From contig OZ007570.1 of the NCBI GenBank assembly GCA_963931925.1, positions 57,366,321 through 57,430,320 of the forward strand: a DNA stretch of 64,000 bases. The letters run 5' to 3'. Made by a program: the position numbers and the translations under genes. Source of the DNA: Onchidella celtica. Lineage: Eukaryota > Mollusca > Gastropoda > Systellommatophora > Onchidiidae. This document shows, in pieces, positions 21,301 through 59,537 of this stretch. Every line of letters begins with the position of its first letter. Positions within the stretch are counted from its first letter, which is position 1. Below the pieces are notes generated by a model. It had not been told where the DNA came from. It searched no databases and saw nothing but the letters and a program-made list of their open reading frames with translations.

Positions 21301-24300
21301 CCTCGGAACACCTGGGTCCTGCAAAAGTAAAACTTCAAGAGAGCATCAACAAGGTTGCATCCTGGACAGAAGATTGGGGACTTCAGCTGAACACGAACAA
21401 AACAATAGCAACATTGTTTTCTCTCTCCACAAAGAAAGAGGAAGTTGTACTGAAATTGAATGAGAACCCCCTTCCTCGGACAGACACCCCCACCTTCCTA
21501 GGGGTTAAGCTTGACAGTCGCCTTACCTGGAAACCGCACCTTACACAAATAAACAACAAGGCGATCAAGAAACAAGCTGTAATGAAGAAGCTAGCTGGAA
21601 CAGCATGGGGTGCCAACAGTAAAATCCTCACACAGGTCTATGTTGGCTCAGTACGGCCCACGCTAGAATACTCTGCAACATCATGGTCCACAGCGGCAAA
21701 AACCAACAAGCAGATGCTGGACAAAACTCAAAACCGCAGTCTCAGAATCATTCTTGGAGCCATGAGATCTACTCCTATCTCGGACATGGAGAAAACAGCA
21801 AACATTCAGCCCCTAGAATTCAGAAGGAGAACACACACCATCCTACAAGCTGAAAAGATAAGACGGATACCAGACCATCCACTTTGCAGGAGACTAACTG
21901 CCCAAACCAAAAACCGACTGAAGAGAAGCAGCCCAAACCACGAAGCCAAGGATGCTGCAAGGGTATACCCTGACTACACTGGAAAAAATGTGACAAGGGA
22001 AGAGACTACAATCGAGGAATGGAATCCGGATGAGACGCCTATGTATATCACCACCAGCATTGATCCGGGCCTTGAAGGAAGAGACTCTCAGCCAGATGCT
22101 ATCAAACGCTCTCTTACCCTCGAGCATCTGGACAAGAACTATCCATCAACCCAGTGGGCACGAGTATACACTGACGGATCAGCGGAGGAAGCAGTTAGAA
22201 ATGGTGGATGTGGGGTCTACATCCGACTTGCTAGTGGAGAGACCCATGAGATAAGTGTTCCTGCAGGCATTTTGTGCTCCAACTACAGAGCAGAACAGGT
22301 AGCACTACTGCAATCCCTGCAACATCTCAAGACCATAGTTACACCCAAGATGAAGATAGTCTGCCTGACCGACTCCCTGTCAACACTCCAGGCACTCAGC
22401 TCTTCAAAACCGGACACCCTGACAAAGGAGCTCCGCACACAGCTGACCGACCTTTCAAGGATCGCAACTGTCCACCTTCATTGGATTCCTGCCCACTGTG
22501 GCATTTCGGGCAATGAAAAAGCCGATGAACTTGCCAAGACAGCCAGCAAACAGGAACAGATATTGCACCCATTATCATATAATGAAATTAAGTCGATCCT
22601 TAAACATAAGATTAGTCAGGAGTGGAGAGACAGGTTCCCAGAGTATGATCATAGGAAGGACCCTATCAGACACCTTGAAAGGAAAGAGCAGGTGCAGATA
22701 TTCCGCCTCCGGACAGGAGACTGCGGCCTCAACCACCATGCCCACAGAATAGGCTTGTCGCAGACAAACCAGTGTCCATGCGGAGCCGGCCCTGAGACTC
22801 CAGAGCATGTCCTCCAGGACTGTCCACTCCACAGGACGGAACGACAAAACTATTGGCCTAGTCCCACGGACCTACACACCAAGCTATGGGGCAGTGAGGC
22901 AGACCTTCACCTGACTACCCAGTTCCTGGCCCACACCAAACTAAAAGCATGACTTGGAACGCTGAAGAAGAAGAAGAAGAATTTCAAATTTATGCTCCGC
23001 ATAGGCACCATGCATAGATTTCAGATGTTTTTTTCTCAGTTGAGTGGGAGTCCTGCAGCAGTTTTCAGAATTTTTTGTTTGTCCCCCTAAAAAGAGTAGA
23101 TAGTATTCTTTATCTATTGATGACAGATGTCCACACTCACATTTAATCAAAAATCACATGTTCATTAAATGTCAAATAAATTCCCAGTATTTTACAATTG
23201 CAGATAACACCATGAAATTTTTTTTGCTTCATACTGTTCAGACACCTGTGACTTTGGGAACATACAGTTTATTTCTGTATTTTATTTTCCAGGGCATTTA
23301 GTGTCCTGACAGACACAAAAACATCAGTTTTCAAGCCAGATCTTGGGGATGGTGATGTGTGTGTTCCACCACCAGTGAAGAAACACAAATCTTCAGACAA
23401 CAAACTTGAGTCAAAAACTTCCAGAACATTAGAAGCAGGAGAGGAATCAACGCTGAGATCTGAAAAGCAAACAGAGGGAACACTTAGGTCTTGTATATCC
23501 CCTCTGTGGGCAGCATCAATGATCAGTGTAGCATTAAGAATGGCCCGTGCAGCTTTGAAGAGACGGCAGTTTGCTTCAGTGTTAAATTCTTGCCAACTCA
23601 TTCTACAGATTGAACCTCGTAAGTGTCGAGATTATACACTATTTAATTATCCAGTGGGTTACTTTGGAATAGGATAAAGTGATTCTTTACACATTATGTC
23701 ATGTAAATCAGTACAGGTCATGCACAGAAAGTCTATCTTCATTACAGTTCCTTTTTCTGCTTCTATCTTAAAGTTAAGGATCATCGGTTTTCAAATTCCG
23801 TCAAAAAAGGGCACAAAATCTCATGATTTGGAATCATGGATTAGCAGAATATGGCTTTTCCTCAACTCCAAACAAACTTAAGTCATTATAATATTCCCAA
23901 ATCCATGTGCATTTCTCTATCCCACTTTCTATGATTACAGAATAATCATGGGGGGTCACTGCTGCACTGGCTGGGTGATTTGTTAACCGACTAGAGCCTA
24001 GTCCAGTCATGAACCAGTAGCTATGGAAGCAAGAACCTTTCTTCATTTCTTTGCTAAAGGAATAAGTTCCCTGGCTCTCTCACAATCTGTCACATGCCCA
24101 TGAATTGCACAAGCCTACTTTCATCCAGCTTGCATTTATCTTGTGACTGAAATTTCACTGGTGGTTAATGTAAATTCACTTGGCCGAAGCCCTTGAATTG
24201 TTGCTATTTCTGAGTCAAGTACTTCATGAATGTATTCAAGGGGGAATATTTAAATATATAGATAAAGAGGAAAATCAAATTGGGATTGGAAATCCTCTCG

Positions 24301-26503
24301 GTAGTGCAGAGTTCTTGTCATTTCCAAGACAGTTATAAATGGATCCATCTTGTTTCCTTCAATAGTTGGTAGTGGTTGTCACGAGTGGAGTGAGTGCAAT
24401 TAAGGGGATTGCTACAGAGCGGGTGTAGAATAAGAAGAGCTCACGACAGACGGATAGGAAAAGACGTGAAAGGGGAAGAGTAAAAATAACTCATGCAGAC
24501 AAGTGGGAAAAGCGTGCGTGTATGAGTGGTGTGGAAGTCTGAATGAGGCGAAAGCGCTGGATTACTATCACTGCAAGTTAGAAGGTCCTAGGGATCGGAC
24601 CTGTGAATAAAAGCCCATCGGGCGGACATAAAGGGAAGCAGTCGAGAAGACTAGTGAGAGTCTTTCCAGTTATGACTGGTATGTAGAACGTTGATTGATT
24701 ATTATGATTGATGTATTATATTATATTCGTCTATTACCATGATGTGAATAAGTATATGTGAGGAATGTGGAAGTCCGTGATATTGGATATAGCAATGTGC
24801 GCCACGAGCGATAGATGAAAGTGAGTTCATGGATTTGTAGCGCGAGTGAGTAGTGTGTACTCCGATGGAAGTGTGTTACCGTAAGATGTGTGGTGAGTGA
24901 AAGGTGAACTAGTGTGTGTACGTTTCATGGGTTGTAAGGAGAGGTGGAGTGAATAGAAATGGTAGGGTATTATACCAATGTAATATTATTCTTGTAGGTG
25001 TCGGGGACGGGCCGCAGAGCCACCTCGATGAGCACAGGGGATAGGCCAGCATAGGGCCGGAGGCTACACATAGGCCAGAAGTGAGGCTGTCAGTGCAGGA
25101 CAGTAGAGGCGCATAAAGTCGTGGCAGTCAGGCCACGGACAGGGACGTAGATATGAGAGTGAATGAGAGACTATATTATTGCCATGTTGAGAGGCTAATG
25201 AACTGATAATATGTTATTGCCCATGTGGATGGGCTATGGAAATGATAAAGTGTTATTGCCCTGTGGAGATACGAGTGGAATATTAAGGTGTATGACAATA
25301 GAAAGGTGATATTGAGAGACGGCGGTGTCAGTGAATTATTAAGGTGCTATTAAGACCCTGAGGGGAGAGGCTGAGGCCGAAGTGCCTTTAGGAAGTAAAT
25401 ACCGGATCGTGGATCCGAGGAAGAGTGCATGTGAGAGTAAGGCCGTTGTACGGCAGTTAAGTTCAATAATATCATGTATGTAGTTGCGCTATTATATGTA
25501 TAATTATGTTTAATAAATGTGTGAGTCTGATGGATTGTTCTGTTAAGTGTTAACTTGTTTGTTCGTGATTGTTGTCCTGTCATACTTATTACATCTCCCA
25601 GATTTGTGACAGTGGTATTACTACTTGATTCATTCGTACAAAGCATGATGTTACAGGAAGTATGCCTTAACTATTTCAGATAATGTGCATGGTCATTATT
25701 TAAAGACTCTGGTGCTACGAGATGAAGGCCATCAGAAAGATCAGGTATCAAGGCAGTGGTTGCTTGAGAGAGGCATTGACATCAAACTGCCCAGAAAACT
25801 CCTCAATTCAGTCCTTGAGGACAGACAGAGAGAAATCAGGTAAGTAGTTTAATAAAAAATAAAAAATCTGCATGGAGCTTTGTCTGTTACTTGCACTGAT
25901 TTTTCAACCAGCTCATTCTTTGAAATGTATTATAAATAATATATAAGATCTCTTATCTTTATGCTGTTTTCAGAATTATTACAATAGTTAGTTGTTGTGT
26001 TTAACTATTACAGCTCACTATCGGAACAAAATTTTGCATTATTTTGTGTTCATTCCCACTTGCTGATCACATATTCTCACAGCAGATGCTGTAGTGCATA
26101 ATAATTTCCATAACTTTAGGAATTGTTTTTTGGTCTCAGACACTTCAATGAGCTTACATATTGTATCATGAATGTTTGGAGAAATTGGTCATGACATCTC
26201 AGAATAAAAATGCCATCCTAGTCACATTCTGATAATACCAGGTATGTATTAATTTTAGACAGTGACTCACTCATGCCTTATCTTTTTATGTTTAAACCTG
26301 AAATTTATCCAGATGTCAAAAACTGTTAGATTTTTGTGTGATTTTTATACTGAGATTTTGATTTTTGTTTTTTCTTCTAATCTAGGGAAAAACAGGAGGG
26401 AGGAAAATCACGCAGGGTGTGGTGGAAAACAGGGGATGTTCATATGCTGAGCCTTGATGTGGCTTGTTTGAAAGATATCATAGCTAGCCTATCAGCACTT
26501 TAA
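9280..26503 (+). CDS. FANCG: Fanconi anaemia group G protein (13 exons, 5' incomplete)
   Basis: In vertebrates FANCG is a nuclear TPR scaffold that binds FANCA and supports the core complex monoubiquitinating FANCD2/FANCI in crosslink repair. Exons: 9280-9367, 10252-10398, 10952-11074, 11457-11599, 12141-12315, 13115-13245, 13672-13818, 15284-15432, 16956-17025, 17559-18112, 23293-23618, 25680-25839, 26386-26503. All have AG/GT borders and compatible phases, giving about 779 residues (human 622). Matches to human FANCG as I know it: PTVDALKPELTLAFNQLVV, FLLPLLGRLL, ALKADKGHTSVLFYLANVY.VLG followed by ELESLNLLV, AAEQYQSLL, and VETAEALVLAQKYSECINLC. Exon 10 adds a long Ser/Asn-rich insert with a SRKRQR basic patch. 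Two open, acceptor-flanked segments (9742-9833, 10804-10862) contain in-frame stops and were left out. Five transposon-derived insertions or clusters lie in or beside the gene. The family call is firm; the 5' end is open. Confidence 0.88.
9742..9833 (+). other. candidate skipped or damaged FANCG exon
   Basis: The acceptor TTTAAATTTAG is followed by ADLNIKLYGALPELQKTVDF..., open in the phase left by the previous exon. It meets an in-frame TAG four bases before the only phase-compatible donor (ATTG|GTGAAC). Splicing 9367 directly to 10252 keeps the frame, so this segment is not required. It may be a decayed exon, a poison exon or a sequence error. Confidence 0.35.
10252..10398 (+). CDS. FANCG: FANCG exon 2
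   Basis: Acceptor TTTTTCTCACCCAG, donor AAGAA|GTAAGG. Encodes WPPTVDALKPELTLAFNQLV..., which aligns with the human AAVPVLPLELTVTCNFIIL region. Confidence 0.85.
10804..10862 (+). other. second candidate skipped or damaged FANCG exon
   Basis: A strong acceptor (CACTTTGTTTTCCAG) precedes FRLDFASILKILNEN, open in the inherited phase. An in-frame TGA falls directly before the only GT that could serve as donor. Joining 10398 to 10952 directly keeps the frame. Confidence 0.3.
10952..11074 (+). CDS. FANCG: FANCG exon 3
   Basis: Donor AAT|GTGAGT is good. The acceptor is weak (GACAG or, seven bases on, CTGCAG), so the 5' border is uncertain by a few bases. Encodes ...GESLTEVLQKVVETVKDPVKRF, matching RLEQGLRELWDSVLRA of human FANCG. 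Confidence 0.75.
11457..11599 (+). CDS. FANCG: FANCG exon 4
   Basis: Acceptor ATTATTTCAG, donor GAG|GTTAGT. Encodes LPLLGRLLLVCSMICLLEKQ..., equivalent to human [20 protein letters not shown]. Confidence 0.88.
12141..12315 (+). CDS. FANCG: FANCG exon 5
   Basis: Acceptor TTCTACAG, donor CAGT|GTAGGT, leaving one base. Encodes ...CSPVNDLDQEYLYVVDVVRL and a Trp-containing end. Confidence 0.85.
13115..13245 (+). CDS. FANCG: FANCG exon 6 (first TPR region)
   Basis: Acceptor after a 12-T tract (ACAG), donor CCAG|GTAATA. Encodes KELMKREKYCMAMEKLESEM then ...LLCLFAECYLCQ, the start of the TPR region (human [20 protein letters not shown]). Confidence 0.9.
13672..13818 (+). CDS. FANCG: FANCG exon 7 (TPR)
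   Basis: Acceptor TTAATCTCTCAG, donor AAG|GTGTGT, 49 whole codons. A canonical TPR helix pair (AIQTYKAALKADKGHTSVLF, YLANVYKVLG) ends in LELESLNLLVK, nearly the human AELESLELLVEAL motif. Confidence 0.95.
13928..14570. mobile_element. pogo/Tigger-like MITE, 643 bp
   Basis: Ends CAGTGGAACACACTTAAACC and the complement of CAGTGGAACACGCTTAAACC, flanked by TA on both sides (13926-13927, 14571-14572). The CAGTGGAAC terminus and TA duplication are typical of pogo/Tigger elements of the Tc1/mariner superfamily. No transposase frame remains. It sits in the intron after FANCG exon 7. Confidence 0.88.
15284..15432 (+). CDS. FANCG: FANCG exon 8
   Basis: Acceptor TTCTGTCTCTAG, donor CAGAG|GTAAGT, leaving two bases. 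Encodes ILTDKC... and ...LLNALHHFAKRCFELQ, aligned with the human segment before the AAEHYLDLL repeat. Confidence 0.9.
15700..16765 (-). mobile_element. 5'-truncated RTE-type non-LTR retrotransposon
   Basis: The minus-strand frame 16571-15735 encodes the rear of a reverse transcriptase: NLRYADDTALMSDN (catalytic YADD), KKTKVM, a YLGS step, CLIWPVLLYGCEAWTLKK, and the end KAKDRIGWRRFCRDIH. This layout matches RTE/BovB-class LINEs. The same frame extends upstream without a Met through GVRQGCILSPHLFNIYTEQI to about 16650. A one-base frameshift then separates it from DIMIKMGFPKHLVTLIAALY, which runs to about 16760. The endonuclease is missing and the copy is dead. It lies antisense in the intron between FANCG exons 8 and 9. 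Confidence 0.93.
16956..17025 (+). CDS. FANCG: FANCG exon 9
   Basis: Acceptor after a 15-T tract (ATTACCAAG), donor GCCTCT|GTGAGT. Encodes YKEAAEQYQSLLHQVETLG; human counterpart AGDAAEHYLDLLALL. Confidence 0.92.
17559..18112 (+). CDS. FANCG: FANCG exon 10 (large, with low-complexity insert)
   Basis: Acceptor TTATTTCACAG, donor AACAA|GTGAGT, leaving two bases. The start carries the TPR VETAEALVLAQKYSECINLC (human [21 protein letters not shown]). The middle (about 110 residues) is Ser/Asn/Gln-rich and probably disordered, ending with LSRKRQRSAS, a possible nuclear localisation patch. The end (TVRLLLSKADALVVAQGFSD) starts the next TPR. The insert accounts for much of the extra length over human FANCG. 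Confidence 0.92.
18113..18567. other. intron sequence left of the LINE insertion
   Basis: Ordinary AT-rich intron with a short run of ACACATACACATAC-type sequence near 18315. Nothing else seen. Confidence 0.6.
18579..19049 (+). promoter_or_regulatory. 5' leader of the LINE, presumed internal promoter
   Basis: GC-richer than the host intron. It begins GGGGAATAAGGACTGG and contains adjacent foldbacks CTGGTAAGCCAG and TCTCACCTAAATAGTGAGA. A 65-codon ORF starting at 18727 is the longest upstream frame and has no zinc knuckle or RRM. Promoter function is inferred from family biology. Confidence 0.5.
19050..22952 (+). CDS. LINE ORF: endonuclease-reverse transcriptase-RNase H polyprotein
   Basis: 1300 residues in one frame. 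The APE-type endonuclease spans about 80-300 (IVVHWNAEGV, CCIQETHL, WLVTGDFNGHSPSWG, SDHRPVRL), which nicks the target for target-primed reverse transcription. The reverse transcriptase spans about 515-830 (KKAPGPDGI, SSYRPISLLS, FFDMSKAFDKVW, GVPQGSVVAPLLFLIYMNDL), with the catalytic box reading HADD near 741 in place of FADD/YADD. RNase H spans about 1036-1160 (YTDGSAEEA, SNYRAEQVAL, LTDSLSTLQAL, IPAHCGISGNEKADELAK), with the D, E, D and H/D residues visible. A Cys/His motif CPCGAGPETPEHVLQDC lies near 1240. RNase H after the RT points to the I superclade. The start at 19050 is the first Met; later Met codons at about residues 19 and 35 are possible. Confidence 0.96.
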   Translation: MCQPCAGRNWAHTNPTIEVMRKCLLPRLSDGVTPMGNRQVEVVPGPKPRKGPNQATGSPEPTCGVRRDPGNATGQQDMRPLIVVHWNAEGVANKKRALEARLKEDSIDICCIQETHLKPDKRFHVRGYETFRQDREERHKGGVLTLVRNSIAAADICRSQNLGTEYLGVQIILPNMKLGILNVYSPPAVPLDLDHLPMEGEWLVTGDFNGHSPSWGYEELDSKGEYMEEWMISNQLTLINDPDDQDTFYSRPWHTTSTPDLAMATDSVEQKTTRDVCSQLGGSDHRPVRLNIRDIPREKAAYREASWNFKKANWPLFSKLTDKYCAEIQMTYSTDKNIKAFNTAILSAAKRSIPRGHRKLYQPNWSAELDTLHATVSQKRDTMEREPTNENVIAYNKAQANFVKEKNSQTRKAWHERTGQLNLDRDTNRLWSLTRALNGDTRSRGKIVLRDEDQLVTGKDAANLLARYYESESRCNIPKKRAEAAKKDIKIHFSKVSHEPCMETEIGHGELKKAIHKLRPKKAPGPDGITNDMLSHLGSAAEDILLIIFNHSWKTGRVPDIWKDATIQPILKPGKDKKDPSSYRPISLLSCVGKLMERIISTRLKWYLETNKKLSPNQTGFRQHWSTEDQITCLTQDIENTFQEKKRTLAVFFDMSKAFDKVWRDGLLLKLLKTGIKGKMYHWLQNFLVHRQARTKVDTKYSQKVKLLAGVPQGSVVAPLLFLIYMNDLPDHLPKFVSHSLHADDCAVWYSSEHLGPAKVKLQESINKVASWTEDWGLQLNTNKTIATLFSLSTKKEEVVLKLNENPLPRTDTPTFLGVKLDSRLTWKPHLTQINNKAIKKQAVMKKLAGTAWGANSKILTQVYVGSVRPTLEYSATSWSTAAKTNKQMLDKTQNRSLRIILGAMRSTPISDMEKTANIQPLEFRRRTHTILQAEKIRRIPDHPLCRRLTAQTKNRLKRSSPNHEAKDAARVYPDYTGKNVTREETTIEEWNPDETPMYITTSIDPGLEGRDSQPDAIKRSLTLEHLDKNYPSTQWARVYTDGSAEEAVRNGGCGVYIRLASGETHEISVPAGILCSNYRAEQVALLQSLQHLKTIVTPKMKIVCLTDSLSTLQALSSSKPDTLTKELRTQLTDLSRIATVHLHWIPAHCGISGNEKADELAKTASKQEQILHPLSYNEIKSILKHKISQEWRDRFPEYDHRKDPIRHLERKEQVQIFRLRTGDCGLNHHAHRIGLSQTNQCPCGAGPETPEHVLQDCPLHRTERQNYWPSPTDLHTKLWGSEADLHLTTQFLAHTKLKA
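22992..23292. other. intron remainder before FANCG exon 11
   Basis: AT-rich intron ending in a normal acceptor (TTTTATTTTCCAG). No gene. Confidence 0.6.
23293..23618 (+). CDS. FANCG: FANCG exon 11
   Basis: Acceptor TTTTATTTTCCAG, donor CCTC|GTAAGT, leaving one base. Completes KAFSVLTD of the preceding TPR. A polar segment with VPPPVKKHKSS follows, and then the TPR ALRMARAALKRRQFASVLNS, aligned with human [20 protein letters not shown]. Confidence 0.92.
23619..24371. other. FANCG intron, left of the solo LTR
   Basis: No coding signal. Short open frames have no domain. Confidence 0.55.
24377..25611 (+). mobile_element. solo LTR, 1235 bp, with 5-bp TSD
   Basis: Starts TGTCACGAGTGG and ends CAGATTTGTGACA, so the termini are TGTCAC/GTGACA. 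It is flanked by GTGGT on both sides (24372-24376, 25612-25616). It is purine-rich on the plus strand, with AATAAA at 24606-24611 and 25512-25517. No gag or pol frames lie inside or beside it, as expected after recombination between two LTRs. The plus orientation is inferred from the AATAAA positions. Family not assigned. Confidence 0.87.
25165..25300. repeat. degenerate repeats inside the solo LTR
   Basis: Three imperfect units of roughly 45-55 bp, each starting TTATTGCC and containing TGTGGA/TGTTGAGA and a GATAA-type end. Confidence 0.6.
25680..25839 (+). CDS. FANCG: FANCG exon 12
   Basis: Acceptor AACTATTTCAG, donor ATCAG|GTAAGT, leaving two bases. Encodes NVHGHYLKTLVLRDEGHQKD then RQWLLERGID..., matching human [20 protein letters not shown] and the following ALWWRLE. 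Confidence 0.93.
25840..26385. other. last FANCG intron
   Basis: Ordinary AT-rich intron ending in TTTTTTCTTCTAATCTAG. No other feature seen. Confidence 0.6.
26386..26503 (+). CDS. FANCG: FANCG terminal exon
   Basis: Acceptor TCTTCTAATCTAG, then EKQEGGKSRRVWWKTGDVHM and LSLDVACLKDIIASLSAL to the TAA at 26501-26503. The C-terminus is divergent from human but the phase and position fit. Confidence 0.82.
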
Positions 26504-27600
26504 TCTGATTAGCTATCATTTTATTGTAATTAGTTCCTCATATGTAATTACATTTTGTCATATATGCATATGATTAAAGTTGCAATTCTCAAGCATTTAT
26601 ACTCTGAACACAAGCTGCTAAATTTTGAGCCCTCTAGCAACCAACTGCAGAATGACACCAATTTGACTAGCTGGTATCTGCATAATCAGATGAACAAAAG
26701 GTATTTTGGATATAATACATTAGAAATCCAGCAGTGCGCAGGATGTAAAGTTTGGGAACAGTACGGTATATTAACAGCTAAGTCTGTACCTGTATAACAA
26801 TTGTGAGCATTCCTTTGGTCACGGACCTTACAAAGTATGGGAAGCATCATGTAATTACTACATGGCTCAAAACATAGTAAATTCATGTGCGTGTTGTAAT
26901 CAGCAAACAAGATGATTTACACTGGTGCCTGTACAAATATACTTCAACAGGCAAGGAAATCTGTGAAGATAATATCTTTTTACGGTGGAAGTGTCCATAT
27001 TGGTTTGTTTTTTCTGTTGGAGTTTTCTCGAAGATGTTGTAGGCAAAATTCATGTATCGGGTTATTTTTTATTACAAAATTATTAGTTAAAAAGATCTTG
27101 GGTCATCTTCAGAACTACTATTCTTGGTAGGCTGTGCTAACTGGAACTGACTGTAAATCATTTCCCACTATTTAAATACTGCTTTAAGTTTTACCATGTT
27201 TCAGAGAATGAGGAATGACTGAGTAAGCAACCAGGAAAGAACGTAACAAAGTCTTTGTTGTGAAGATGTATAAAAATGTTCTTGCTGTGTCACTGAAGTT
27301 AATCATGGTTTATAATTTGTATCAGATGAGAAGAAGGGGGCAGCAACAGTAAAACGCAAATGAAGCCCAAGAGTCTGGTAAATTATTTGATACCCATGAA
27401 AGTGTGAAGATAGGAAAAGAAACCCCCCAATTGTTCATGATTTGATTGACATTATGTTTGTAATAATTTATAATATGCTAGTAATAAGAATTTTGATAGG
27501 CTGTGTCATGTTACTTTGTAAACTTTTTTCATTTTGCTTGAATGTTGATGTATATGTATTACGAAAATGAATGAATAAACACTTGGCCTTGAAGTATTAG
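26504..27600 (+). other. FANCG 3' UTR (inferred)
   Basis: No coding frame of note up to an AATAAA at 27573-27578, the best candidate polyadenylation signal. The extent of the UTR is inferred. Confidence 0.5.
27573..27578 (+). promoter_or_regulatory. candidate FANCG polyadenylation signal
   Basis: AATAAA in the sequence ATGAATAAACACTTGG, about 1.07 kb after the stop codon. Confidence 0.5.
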
Positions 27601-28255
27601 ATTTTAGTTTCTGATTGTTTTTCGTGACTTTATGAACTGTGTGAGGTGAGACCGGAGAATAATGCAAGTTTCTTGAAGAAAAATTTATTTCCCAACATTC
27701 TTCTTCCTCAAATGATGGTCATCCATGACAAAGACAGCCCATTTCTAATTATGGATTTCTTCCTAAAACATCTTTCATTTTCACCTCAATGTCTTGTAGC
27801 CTGTTACAGTGGTAGAAAAGTAAAATGGCCTATGACAAAACACATTCAACTGGAGATTTTGAACTCTTATACATTGTTATGTGTGAATAAAGGAGTATTG
27901 GAAAAGAGTGTGAAGTTCAGATAACAGACATCCTCATGCAAAAGCACTTTAAAAGAAAGAATCAATTGTAAAACGTTTTATTAGTTTATGTTCATTTAGC
28001 AAATTCTTTGGGCTATCTTGTCGCAATAGTCTATGCACACATAAGCCAACCTCCATAATAACTGGAAGTAAAAATTTGACATTTCTTTTTAAATGATTTG
28101 ATGTTTCATTGTAGTGACTTAATAAACATCTATAATTCAGTGAAGATGTCATCTTTATGCACTGATAATCTTGTGCACTTCCATGCTGGTGGTTTGGCTG
28201 CATTTGTTGGTTTTTTTTTGTCAATATTTTAGAGAGTTTGTGGTGCATTGCCTTT
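27601..28255. other. intergenic, no gene recognised
   Basis: Open frames on both strands lack recognisable domains. The 171-codon minus-strand frame ending at 27949 owes its Asp run to the (ATC)n at 28261-28280. Confidence 0.5.
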
Positions 28256-28350
28256 GAAATATCATCATCATCATCATCATCAGTGCCTTTCTCACCTTGG
28301 ATCAGGGTATAGGCCACCAACAAACACTTTCCATCCCTCTCTATCATGGG
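28256..28350 (-). mobile_element. 3' stub of an RTE-like LINE with (GAT)n tail
   Basis: On the minus strand, one frame reads LAHDREGWKVFVGGLYPDPR and then TGA, followed by (GAT)n ending at about 28261. The xxDRxxW pattern just before the stop is the usual end of RTE-class ORFs; the copy at 15735 ends KAKDRIGWRRF. Only the last 100 bases or so survive. Confidence 0.6.
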
Positions 28351-28599
28351 CCAGCTATGGGAACATATAAATAGTTTGTTATTAAAAGCTATGTTATTAC
28401 ATGTGTCCATATCCTGAGAGCAGCCTTGGGTAACAAACTTAACATGTAAAACTATTTGCTTCAAATTGCTAGCAAATACAATTCTTAACCCAATGTTAAC
28501 TTAATGCAAGAGACGCAAAAATTGAGAATAGAGTTAAGGCTATCTAAGGATAGAAGCAACAAAATGTGAGGCACAACCCTTTGCAGACCATTCTCGGAG

Positions 28600-29077
28600 A
28601 GAGGATTAGCGAAAGATAACCGTTTTCAGCGCATGCCGAGTAGCACGGTAAAAGACCGGTAACATCCCTTGGTAAATCACGTGACTACTCCATCAAACCA
28701 TCCTTTTCTTTTCCTCCGGAGGAAAAACCAGCAGCCAATACAGTTGATCTCGATTTGCTTTACGACAGACAGGGAGATAATGATTTATATGCAAAAAGAA
28801 TTTTACTTTGGAGATTAGGCAGAAAAATCGCAGACTACATGGATTTAAATCTACCCATGGCTGACTGAACCTGAAATTATCCCAATACTTTGCGCCGTGG
28901 TTTGCCGTTGACGTTTAGAAATTATTCAGATTGAAAAGGCTAATATTACCTGGCAAGGTAAGCGCATGCGCTGATTGGAGCTGATTTGGGCGAGGCCACT
29001 GCGTCATACGAGGAGGAAACTGCTAGGCCTATTCAGTTTATTCATCAAGACCATACCACTTTCTAGAAGCATTAAAA
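28600..29077 (+). promoter_or_regulatory. presumed CLIC promoter and 5' UTR
   Basis: Just upstream of the CLIC start codon. The palindrome GCGCATGCGC at 28972-28981 is the consensus NRF1 site, and an inverted CCAAT box (ATTGG) is at 28984-28988. No TATA box is evident. The transcription start cannot be placed from sequence alone. Confidence 0.5.
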
Positions 29078-59457
<30,380 letters not shown>

Positions 59458-59518
59458 GTAAGTTGAACACTTCTTCCAAGATGTTTTTCATTAAACCTGA
59501 AACAACCCTTCTGCAGCT

Positions 59519-59537
59519 GGGGGGGGGGGGGGGGGGG
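59519..59537 (+). repeat. 19-G homopolymer
   Basis: Longest G-run in the window, about 60 bases after CLIC exon 4. Confidence 0.95.

Larger units (their letters stand above)
18579..22980 (+). mobile_element. full-length I-group non-LTR retrotransposon
   Basis: A perfect 11-bp duplication ATTTCAAATTT flanks the element (18568-18578 and 22981-22991). It has a 471-bp GC-richer leader, one 1300-codon ORF and a 28-base 3' end finishing in (GAA)n, in place of a poly(A). The intact frame and unmutated duplication suggest a recent insertion. It is in the same orientation as FANCG, in the intron between exons 10 and 11. No gag-like ORF1 precedes the polymerase ORF. Confidence 0.95.

Noticed and set aside
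20453-21631. Several 60-116 codon minus-strand frames inside the LINE
   Set aside because: Shadows of the intact 1300-codon ORF on the plus strand.
27949-28464. 171-codon minus-strand frame with an Asp run
   Set aside because: The Asp run is the (GAT)n tail of a LINE stub; another frame holds the recognisable LINE C-terminus. The remainder has no domain.
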